NCBI GenBank assembly: GCA_013398055.1
Contig: VZRS01012603.1
Span: 1-64,000 of the forward strand
Length of the DNA stretch: 64,000 nt
Direction of reading: 5' to 3'
Origin: Ifrita kowaldi
Taxonomy: Eukaryota; Chordata; Aves; Passeriformes; Cinclosomatidae
Part shown: positions 38,601 through 50,600 of the stretch, one piece after another
How positions within the stretch are numbered: position 1 is the first letter of the stretch
Layout: every line of letters starts with the position of its first letter
The notes under the pieces: generated by a model
The model's database searches: none
Told to the model about the DNA's origin: nothing
The model's input: the letters and a program-made list of their open reading frames with translations, nothing else
Program-made: the position numbers and the translations under genes

Positions 38601-41600
38601 AAACCCACTTTTCCTTCTTTTCCAGGATCACCCTGTAGAAAACAATCCATCAGAACTCATTAGAGTACTATAGACTATCCCCATCGCAGATCTTTCACTG
38701 GGACTGAAAGACATGGATTTTTTCCTGGCTTTCTCATCTGGATTTCTTTTGGTATCATAGGAAACCCTCTTTTATGGGAAGTCTTTTCCTTCGTAATCTC
38801 AAGGCACTTGTAATTTCCATTAAGGAAATTTTACTTTCCATAAGGAAAATAAAAGGAGACTTCAAAATGTTTTTGGAACCAGCTAAATGCGGCAGTGTGC
38901 TCTCTCCATGGAGCACACCCCAACCCGATCTTGTCAAAATTGGTTATCCCTGCTGTGACACTGAGAAATGTTGGAATGTGCCCTGATCCCAATGTGATCT
39001 TTGCTTCCCGTGATCCTGCCCAATTGACACCTGCCAGCAGCAGTAGTAGCGGATGCATCTGGTTGTGATGGCTGCATCTGATTCACAGTGGGTTCAGGGG
39101 ACACAGGTAACAACCCTACAGGCAAGGGCTGGCTTGGGCAATGTGCCCACCTAACCTCAGTGCTGGTCAATGTCTTCACAAATTTGGGAGAAACAAACAT
39201 TTGTAGTCAGTATGAAAATATGAGACAACCATCCTACCCCATAAAGAGTGGACAGCTCAGGGCCTGCAGTGGGCTGCATGCCCAGATCTCCCCTTGGCAC
39301 GGATGCCTCTCAAGGTTACCCCTCAAATTACCACCTTATCACATCAGATACTCAGCAAGCAGAATGGGAATAAGTGCATTGAAACTTTGAAACCTTAGCT
39401 AAGTGATATAAAGGATTGGTTGCACACATATAATGCTTTAGACAAAATACTGATCATGTTTGGGACTAAGTCTGGATGAAGCCACACTTAAACTCTCTGA
39501 GAAGGAGTTTAGAACACAAAGGGATCCTTTCTGTACTTCATGACTCAATGGAAGGGTCTCCCTGATGGTTTTGTCTGACCCTGTCCTCAATGCAGTAAAT
39601 AATCAAGTGTACCTTGCATTGAATCTTGTTACACCATTGTGGCATTTACCACTGAACTTTGTTAACTTGGTGTCTTATATCAATAAAATATACTGTTGCT
39701 TCTTTCTTGTGAGCGAAGTGCATCACTCTTTCTGCAACACTGAATGAGAGAGCCTTTGGTCCTCATAGGACCCTGACATAGAGCTCAGTAATTTGGAAGA
39801 TGATTTTACTGAAGGAGCTAGGACTTTTAAGCCTTTTAAGCCCCAAATACATGGATAAAGGGGGCCATGTATCTGATTAATCATTCCTACTCCAGCTAAC
39901 AAAGATCAGGACTCCAGCATGGTGGCCACTCTGGGGTGCATGAATCCAAATCACAACTCCTTGGCCTTAGAAAGCTCATCAAAGAGGACAGAAAGCCAAT
40001 TTTTTCTTTCAGCTTTGGATTTACAGAGGTGAATAGGAGTTTCTTAAAACACCAAACGTCCGCTCTTGTCAGGTAGTGAGGACAGCAGAAGACCACAAAT
40101 GTGTAGCAGTGACTTCACTATATCCAGTCATATCTCAGTGGTTTATTAAGTAAATTATGAAGTTGCAACTGGGTGAAAACCTTGCAGCACGTGTAATAGA
40201 GGAGTTCAGACAAGACGATGTCATGAACCCATGTGTCTTTACCATCCATGAACCTCTGAAATAATTTCCCAGTTCACACTGCATCTGTTCCTATTACTTA
40301 AAATGCTCAAAAAAAAAAAAAANNNNNNNNNNNNNNNNNNNNNNNNNNNNNNNNNNNNNNNNNNNNNNNNNNNNNNNNAACTCACCTTCTCCCCCTTTTC
40401 TCCTGCCTTTCCTGGGAGTCCAGGGCCTCCAGGCACACCCTGGAGAGAAAAGAAATTTAAAGCTTAAAAGTTTTTTTGTAGGCAGTATTGGATCCTAAAC
40501 AAAGGGGCAGACCTGTGGGGTCAGTACAATTTATCTCAAGGATCGGTATCAGCTCTACATTTCCCAGTACAGAAAGCCTGTAATCCAGAGAACACCACAA
40601 AGGAGCTGTGTAACAGGTCCTTAAAGGAGGAATTTCTTTTTCAATATAAAAAAAGAGCTGAACAGAAAAAGCAGAAACTGAGATAGTACCAGATTTGTGC
40701 ATGCTACCAGTAACTATTTTTTTTCATTTTGTGAAATCCTCAGCAGTTCCTAATATGCTACCAACAACCCCCCAAGCACCACCTCTGTATCAGAGAAGCC
40801 AAAAGCCTCCCAACACTGGGAAATGTTCATTTCTTCCTCTATTTCAGTTTCCAATCCTTCTAACATCTTGGCAGGTCTCAAAGGACTCCGTGTCAAAATA
40901 TAGATGATTTAGAGCTATAAATTAAATACTGTAACTTTCTAAACCACCAAAACACTTTTTAGAATGATACTCCATTTTAAGATGTGAAATCATGTCTTGG
41001 CGCCATTAAGATTGGATTGACCTCAGAATGGATGTGATAATTATTTTCCTTTCTGCACCAGTAAAAATTATTTCCAACTATATTAGCTTTTATAGGTAAT
41101 ATATTGGTATTACTGGCATAGAAGTTTGCTTAATGGAATACGAAATTGAAAAGTTCTTAATTTTCAATATCACCTTTCAGTTTCAAATGAAATCACTACA
41201 TTAATACAATTAAACCAAATGTATCTTAACAATTAGTAGAAAGGCAATTTAGGTTTTCTTGGATTGCCCAGGTAATAAACTCTGGCTCTAACCGTGCTGT
41301 GTTCTAAACCACTGTGCCTGAATACATCATATCCTGAGGTCTAAATATTGGTTTTTGCCTACTCCAGTCTAAGCCCAGAGAAACCCCAGGAACCAGAAAG
41401 AAAATTACCCTAGTGGAGCTGGGAGTAGAGTTAGTCCAAAGATTTTTTTAGCAAATATGAAGTGTTTTGTCACTCACAACTTAATAGTGGTGATGAACCC
41501 CCCAGGTGAGGGGGACACTGCACTGATTTCAAGGTTCTTTAGGCTCAAATGCTTTCATAATAAAAGTGAGAGTTTACCACACTATTTTTGTATCAAGAAG

Positions 41601-44600
41601 CCATGTTTACAAAAGGACAGGACAAATGAAAATAAGGCAAAGAAAACAAAAGCAAAGAGACAATAAACATTGAGTTTTTTCTTTTGAAGAGCTGGCAGCA
41701 AAAATTGCTTTTGACAATTTGGTGAGGAATGAAGCAGCTCTGTTCTTCCCCTTGATGAAATGAGTATGTTAAGGTATTTCACGGATACACCATTCCCAGG
41801 TGCCTCCAGATCTTTCAATTCAGCCATAAGAAACAAGTGTAATGAAACACAGCCTTCTGAACTTCATAGTAATTCCCGTGGAAGGGAAAACGGAACACAT
41901 TAAATAAAGAAATCAGGGCACAGATGGGAAAACAAATACACTGGTGCATACTTACCACATTTCCTGGCAAGCCTCTTGGACCTGGGGGCCCTGCTGGTCC
42001 ACTCAAACCCTGTTTTAAAAAAATGGAATGTGTATGTGTGTGTGCATATATAAATCACAACTTGCATCACCATAGGAACAAGACGTGCCAAGTGAGATTG
42101 GATTTCATGTCAGACAAGGTGTTGTACAACAAGAAAGCAAAAAATAGCATGTTTGTGTAAAGAATAATGAAACAATACAAAATGGGGGAAGGCTCTCTCT
42201 GGGAGAGTAAAGCTACCTTCTATCAAAATAAATCCTAAATCTAGCTCAGATACAGGAAGAAAAGTCTGGGCCAGAAACATCAAAAGAACAGAGGAAAGTA
42301 TGTTGATTTATCATAAAAAAAACTAGGTCAACAAAATATGCTTTGTTGACAATTCTACCTTTCTCTGCTGTGGGGAACAAAACCTGAAAACATTCATTTG
42401 CACTAAACAGGTGAAATAGCCTAAACCATCCGGAGTGCATAGTTTTGAATTGCAGGCCTTTTTCCATTTGCAAGTCAAAGCCTTGTAGCATGAAAAAACC
42501 CATGTGTGACCCCAAAATTCCATGGGAGGCATCAGAGCACATATATTTGGGGATTTACGTCCCCATATAGATGTGTGTTTGGGGTTAGCAGGCTATATTT
42601 AGATGTTTCATAGAATCATAGATTTGGTTCGGAAGGGACCTTAAACATCATCTGGTTCCAAACTTTCTGTCATAAACAGGGACACGTTCCACTAGACCAG
42701 CTTGCTCTGGGCAACTTGTGCCAGTGCTTCACCCCCTTCACAGGAAATAATTTCTTCTTCATTTTATTCTAAACCTACTTCAGTTTGAAGCCATTCCCCC
42801 TTATCCTATCACTCCATGCTCTTGTAGAACGTCCCTCCCCAGCTCTCTTGTAGTTCCTTTTTAGGCACTGGAAGGAGCTCTAAGGTCTCCCTGGAGCCTT
42901 CTCTTCTCCAGGCTGAACAATCCCAACCCCCTCAGCCTTGGCTCATAGCAGAGATTTAAAGGTTTCCTCATTTCTGTGTTATTTACAGTCTCTGGTCTTT
43001 GAGGCAATAGAAACACTTGGAGCAGCAGCAGTCTGAGAAAGGATGGCAAAAAAAGAGAAGGTGCCTGCAAATACCTGTATTTCCATATCATTAACGTCCT
43101 CTGAGCCACCAGGTTATACAAAGATATAAAACCAAGGAACGGGTTTTGGTCTAAGTGGGATTGTTTTTGCCTTCTTTTTTTTTTTTTCCTCCAAAATACT
43201 AAGGAGTGTTTCAACCAAGAGGGAAAGACACATCAAAACAGGCAGTTTAGGGTTTAGGGTCAAAGCACTTCTCAGGGACAATATCTAAGCACAAGCCCAA
43301 GAAGTAAAACCATGAACACAAAGGTGGAAGAAGAAATTTCAGTGGTCTAGGATGCATCATGTGGATTTCCTATTCCCTCCTTCTCCTAACCACAGTCATC
43401 CCCTCTCTCAATCATTATTTCAAACAGTTCTTCAGTATTTCTTCCTTCTTTACTTGCAAAGAAAGTCTGTGGCCTTTTATTGAGCCACAAAGGGCTTATA
43501 TGCTCTCACAATAATAAAACTGGACTGGAATCCTTTGTGCTCCTAAGCACACAGCCTGACAAGAGGAGCACTCCATACAACAAATGCCTCAACAAGGGAT
43601 GTGGGATGAGTCTTCTGGATGAGCCACTATTTAAAAAAAAATAGCAGAATTGGCAGTGAAGCCTAAAAGTAACCATGATCAAAACCCAATTCCTGCTGCT
43701 GCTGAGCAGTGAGCTCTCTGCTCCAGCTGGCTGCCTGAGCTGAGCTGACATTGCAGTGCAGTCACACTCACCCAGAAAAGGGTGTTTTGTTAGGCAGGGA
43801 GAGATTGAGCAGGAAAAGATGCACAATCTTGAGCTGGGCTCAATGGACTGATGAGCTAGCTGAATGGGGCATTGATCTGTTTGGTGCAGATGGTCCTGTT
43901 TGCCCACAAGCAGCCACTCTTCCAGCTGTGGATTAGGATGCGCCCTGTGCCCAAGGAGCCTGGGACTGCAAATCCACAAGATGTTGCTGTCAGTGTACTT
44001 TGAAGTGTGTTACTGTCAGGGAAAAATGCTGCAAGGAAAGCAGTTACTCACAGTCTCTCCAGGGGCTCCAGCCTCTCCTCGGGCTCCTTTCTCCCCCTTT
44101 GCACCCTGTGCAGAAAGGAGAAATACCAGCTGATTAGATATGGGAGGAGACCTCCTGCCAGACAAAAAGTCTTCAAGATGCCTGAATGCCACTAGGCAGT
44201 GGTTTTTGTTAACCAGTTCACAGAGGAGCTAATGGCTGAGGAAATAGCTCCAGGTTCTCTATGCACCAAGAAAAGGAACTATAAAAATAAAACCCTGGGG
44301 CTTAAGAAGAATTACTAATGACTGATCAGCTCAGAGGCTGTTTCTCAGCACAGGATGCTGAAATTTGCAGGTATTCATCTGAGTGTGCCTCCTTCCTATC
44401 CTCAGGCCTACCAACTGCTTCATTTCCAACTGAACTTTGATGGTTTTCCTTCACAGAGGAAGATTTGCCTACAGTTCTAAACTTTTTTTCTGAGACCTGT
44501 GGTTTGCTAGCAGCAGTACAAGAGGCCCTCTTGAAGGACCACGAAGTTGGAAGAAGTCCCTCAAACAATACTGACCATGAGACAAAGATACTGTATTTCT

Positions 44601-47600
44601 GAGCTGATTTCCCTTCTGTTGTCCTGATGAGCAGCAGACGTAAATATCTCTATGGAAGTCCCTGAACTTACAACAGCAAGAAAAAAGAAATGGGTGCTAG
44701 TACATAAGGGAAGAATTATTTACAGAGATATAGACCTTGAGGGCACTCCACTCTAGTCATGTCAAAGACTTTCTTCAAAGGCTCTCTTACCTGTACTCCT
44801 GCAGGTCCTGGCACACCTTGTTCACCTGGGACCCCAGGTAATCCCTGAAAAACAGAGGGAGAGGTAAGGGAGCTCCTTCCACTAAGAGAAGGAAGTGTGG
44901 ATTTTACAGAGGCTGTCACTGCCCAGGGCTCTGTCTCTTCTGGGAGCTCCATCCAGAACAGGAGAGTACAGAATACAAATGCAGTTGCCAAATGCACAAT
45001 TTAGCTGGGCCACATCACTTCAAAATCCCTTCATAAATCCTGCACATAAATTACTGTCAGCCAAGCTCTGCCTAGCAAATCCCATAGTCCTCTTTTCAGC
45101 TACTAAAGCCCAGAACTATAGATTAGGTGCTTAAACTCCTGTAGTCATGTAGCTTCCTCTACAGGCAGTACAAAGACAAGCACCACTGTGGCTATTTCTG
45201 ATGAGAGAAGCATCCCAGCTATGGAAGGAGCATGTCCCACCCTCTCCCTCCAAAACTGACCTCTCTCATGTTCTCTCCTTGCTAAAGTTCAAAGCCAATT
45301 GAAGAAACACTTGGCTGTACTTACAGGTTGCCCACTCATTCCTCGATCTCCTTTGTCCCCTTTTGGTCCAGGTTCACCCTGACATAAAACAATAAAACAG
45401 AGAAATAAAAGCTATTTCTAGGGCTGGAACTCACACTAGTTCTGCTTAGTAGGGGGCTCTTTCAACCAGTTATCCATTTCTGACAAAAAGTAGCTTCTTC
45501 AAAGGACTTTGAGGTCAATGAATCAAAACTGATATCCCACACTGAAACATGGAGATCTCTGTCTAGACTTCTTGGTCTGTTCTGATACTAACTGAAAAAA
45601 TATTCAGTTTAAAGGGAGAACATTTTGCCCTCATGGAGAACAGTGGCTAAAGAATGTACCTAAAATTTGATCAATTAATCTCTAACATTTTAAAAGGCCA
45701 CATGATGTGATCAATAGCAAAAGCACCAGTGCCACTGCACTACCTCTCTGTAGGACCACAGCCCTAATGTCATCCTACAATAACCCCACATAAAGACAGT
45801 TCCCTATTCCACATACAAAAGAGAAGTGTTCAGTGCTCATCTGGAGCATTTCCAGAGGTGTGCACTATGCAGCTATTCCTGATCTCTAGTTCTATTAACA
45901 TCTCCATACATTCATGCAGCTTCCTCTCCCTCCTGCAATGTCAGTACCTTTTTTCATGCACCACCATCACTGCCTAATAGGATTAATTTATTCCTGTTCT
46001 TCCTCCTTACAGTAAATTGAATATGCATTCAGACAGAAGTTCATCAGCTTTGTCCTGTGGTCTAGAGCAATAATCAATAAATCCATATTTCTGCTTTTTA
46101 TAAATTGAAAAGGAAAGCACACAATTATGGAAGTAGCTGGAATAAACCAAGCACTACACGAATACTCACATTTGTATATTGTTATGAACATATGTATTCA
46201 GGCAACAGCAATCATTACTTATTCATTATTTATCATACCAAGTGTTTCAATTATGCAATCAAGGAAGAGTAAGAACATCAGTGATTTAAGCTACACACAC
46301 AAGCAAGGAATAGTGATCAGCCAAAATGCAGAGCCAGATAAATCAGCTTGAATTTTATTTACATCAGCTATTTGCCAATCATTTCTGCAACACCTGGGAA
46401 TTCACAGTCCATTTTCAAATGATTCTCTAACAGACAAAATAAATGTAGCTGCATAAATATGGCTTATGCTTGTGTTTATTATGCATTATGAATAAATATT
46501 ATCATCTGTGACAAATAATGGGAGGAATTTTACTCTACAAGTAGCATCCCATTAGATCGACTTTTAACTAGGCAGTCCCTGATGCCATCTAGCGTCCTTC
46601 AGAAAGACACCAGGATCACCTAAAGTAGCTTAAGCAAAGAGTCTAAAGCTGCAAACCTGTATGTTTGTGTCTGGAAGCTGTTTTGTGTAATGACATTTCA
46701 AGTTCTGAAACTCTTTTGAGAGAGAAGAACAACAAAGCACAGACATAGGTCAGTACATTTGTAGGCAGAGATGGTGTTACTGAGAGGGAATAAAGATGTG
46801 TATTACCAGGGAAAACAAAACCTCAAAGGGAAGAAGTAACAACAGGTAAAGAGGGGAAGTTTTTAATATTCTCCGTTCTTCCACTTTTTCCTTGATACTT
46901 GATTTGCACAGTAGTGCAAAATCTAACAGCCACAAACATGGGCAAAGGAAGCATTTCTTCACAGATTCATAACAATAGTTTCGAGAGGAAGGGACCTTAA
47001 AATCATCTAATTCCAACCTCTCTGCCATTGGAAAGGATGCCACCCACTCGATCAGGTTGCTCAAAGCCCCTTCCAACCTGGCCTTGAACACTTCCAGACA
47101 TGCGGCACCTGCAGCTTCTCTGGGCAACCTGTTCAGTGTCTCAGCACCCTCACAGTAAAAAACTACTTCCAAACACCTAATCTAAACCTGCCCTCTGACT
47201 GTTTAAAGCCTCTGATCATCTTTGTGGCCTCCTCTGGATTTGCTCCAAGAGGTCCAAGATGTCTTTGTTTTGGGGGCTCCAGAGCTGGATGCAGCACTCC
47301 AGGAGGGGTCTCACCAGAGCAGAGGGGTAGAATCACCTCCCTCAGCCTGCTGGCCATTGCTGCAGCCCAGGACACAACTGGCTTTTGTTAACCCAACCCT
47401 CCAGCCAACCTGCCTGCGAGTCCTTTCAAGTTTGCCAAATTCATGTCTCTCTGCTGAGGCTGGTAACACTGCCTGCTAGTGCTGCCCACTGGCAGCTGCT
47501 CTTAATCCACTGCCACCCACTTCTTGCCTACAGCTCAGTGCACAGAAATGACACAGTGACAGCTGACAGCTGCCACCAGCCTGGCCCAGAGGAGGACTTA

Positions 47601-50600
47601 AAGCTTCCACGACCTGCTCTCAGCAGTGTCTTCCCGTAGTCTCAATTATGCCTCAGTAATTCATGTGCCACTTAAAGGAAAGCAAATGCAATGGGGGTTC
47701 AGCTGTGCCCAGCCACAGTGGGAGACAGAAGGCAAAGTGAGGAGCCACTTCTGTTTTACTGCTTTTGCCTCTTTCCAGCCATTATACCTGACCACCATTG
47801 TGGTTCTCTCGCCCCATCTCCAAGAATACTTCATGATCCTAACTGACTAGCCTAAACATATATGAAATAGCTCCCTGGTACTATACACCACACACTCAAT
47901 GGGATGCAATGGCAAGAACTGGTTTTGGGAGAATGCTGTCTCTCCACAACTGTCAGCACCCTGCTGGTCCTGCCATCTCTGTAACACTACCCATGACACT
48001 CTCCTGAGGCTCATCACCTCTTTCTGACACTTTGAACACCTGTAAATGAAAGGTAACTATTCTTACCTCCCCTTCTCCTCCCTCACAGTGCTATGTGCAG
48101 AGCTGTGCTGTGGCAGGTGTCACCACAGTCGTCTCGCACATGGAGAAATCCCAGCAAATGGAACAGCTGACACACTTCAAGCCTTTTACTTCTTACTGTC
48201 TTGCAGCTCATTTACAAGAGGAATGTACTCAAAGCAAAACAAACAATTCCTTCTGTGACTGTAGCACTACAAAGACCACATAAGATGTCATTGTTCTGCA
48301 GGTTTCCTTAGTGTACATATATATATATACCTAAGCCTAAATGTATGTGAGCAAAGGGGAAAAGCAAGCCAAATAAATCTTGTCTCTTTTTCCTGTGCTA
48401 CCTCATATCCTTATTTCCTTCCTCAGCCTCTGAAGAACCTGGCATATATGTTTTCTTTCTAATGGCACTCCTACAGCCTACCTCTGGCATCCATAAAACC
48501 TGCTGATCCATAACAAACTTATTCACAGATCATGTTATGTCATTTATTTCCCACTAGGTGCTGTAAGTGGGAACTAAATCTTCATTTTAAACTCGGTTTA
48601 AGAGGCTGGCATAGCACACAGCTCTGTCCCAGCCACGGCTGGCTTGAATGCTGATCTTAACAGCACAACTTTGGACTTCTCATCATAGCTGATGAGGATG
48701 CCCAGAACCAGACTCAATCTGAGTTCTTTACTGAAAACATTTAAATAACAGAGAAAACACTAAGGGCTGTGTGTCTATCAGATACAAGAGGGGATAAGCA
48801 GAGGCCATATTTATTAGAGATGTTACTTACAGGAATCCTGGGGTGTGGGGTGAAGAAGGCTGTCTGGAACAGAAATCACAGTGTTAAAAACAGGATAGCC
48901 TATTTTCCTTACAATGCAATAGTTTACATAATCTCCTGTCATTACAGATTGCACATTCCATACATCCATAAGTAGGCTTACAAAAGAGCAACCCATTGTA
49001 ACATCTGGGTGTTTGGAAAGAAGCCCACAAATATCTTACATCTCCCAGAATATTTGAAATATGAACATAAACTCAAGACAATCCTGTGTGTCCTACCACG
49101 ATGAAAAAATAATCAATCTTTAAACTTTATAGCAATTTTACTGCTAGCAATCTTCTGCTTACTTTCTGACTTGGAGACATCTTCTGTATTATTAGATTTC
49201 CTGATGCCATGGTTGAGCTTATACATGGTATTTCCTGATACATGGCTGAGTTCTGCTTTGTACCATGTACATGACATCTGGACATGGTTTTCTTAGGGAA
49301 TGCATAGTAACTCTGAAGGACAAAGTTTTGTAGAAAGACACAGTATCTTTTCTCAAAGCTGATACAATTTTGAAGAAAAAAATAGTCCTTGATGACATGA
49401 AATATGTCAAAAGCGTTCCCTACTTTTAACAGCTGAAACAGTGCCCTGGTTCCAGCCTACATCAGTGGGAGGGAGCACGGCCAAGAAATGATGTTATTCA
49501 ACACCGCCTTATGCCACTGCCAAGGGTGGAAGAAAGGGGTTCCCTCTCTTGCTTTGGAGAAGGGAAGGACATCCCTTTCCATTGGAGGGAGCGCAGCAGA
49601 TAGAGCAGTGTGATAATGCTGGTCCTGACAGGAGGGAGCATTTTGGGTCAAGCTCCACACTCTCTCTTTGTCCATTTTTGCTATTAATATTGTTGCTGTT
49701 ACTGCTCGTTTTCTTACCTTATTGTTGTTTCCATAAATTGTTCTCATCTCAACCTGAAATCTTTGCCTTTTGTGCCCCCAGTTCTCCCCTCCAGCCACAC
49801 ATGAACGGAAGAGGGGGGAAGAGGAAGTGAGTGACCAGAGGGTGGTTTTGGAGTCTTGGGGTTCAGGGGTGCTAAATTGGGGAATAAAATTCCTAAACCA
49901 CAACAAATAAAAATTATTTCTCCCTACAAACACAGGAAGCCTGAGCAGTCAGGCATATCTTCTCCATGTCCAGCTATGTTGTACTGAGTTTGTGAGCTGC
50001 CTTCTCTGCCTTTACTAACACAGATTCATCCTTGGTGCTGTGACTGGGTCATTCTTGTCTGATACATGTGGACTCTGTCTACACAAAGTGCCATGGAGGA
50101 CCCTCTGGAATAGATTTAGGCCCAGTGAATGGCAGGGAATAAATTACACCACCTTCTCCATAGCTGCATGAAGGTCTTTAGGCACTTGATTTTCAACAAC
50201 AGATTTTGATTCAAATTTTCTCCACGATCTGTGAATGTGGCAGCTGTATTCAGCTGTGGTGAGCAGAGCTGATGAAAGGATATCTGCCATGTCTTGGAGG
50301 ATCTGTGACTGGCATCAGTCCTCCAGTTGCAATGACGGTGCTTATTGCAAGCTGCTAACTCAAGTTTTCTTGGAGGGAACCCAGAAGTTTGTGTATTTAC
50401 ATTCAGTGTGTACTGATTTTATCACCAGTGAACATCACTGTAATTATAATCAAGGTCCCCAAAGTAACTTTGCATGTTCTTTTTGAAAACAATAAATTTA
50501 TGTATTCTTGGTCTGTTTTTGCAAAGAGGCAGAGGAAGGAACAACCTCACCAAAAACATTTTAAAAAACCAACAAAAAAACCCAAACCAAATAAACCTTG

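Noticed and set aside
43246..43259. Telomere-like 'tttagggtttaggg'
   Set aside because: Only two units and not exactly TTAGGG; chance in intron sequence.
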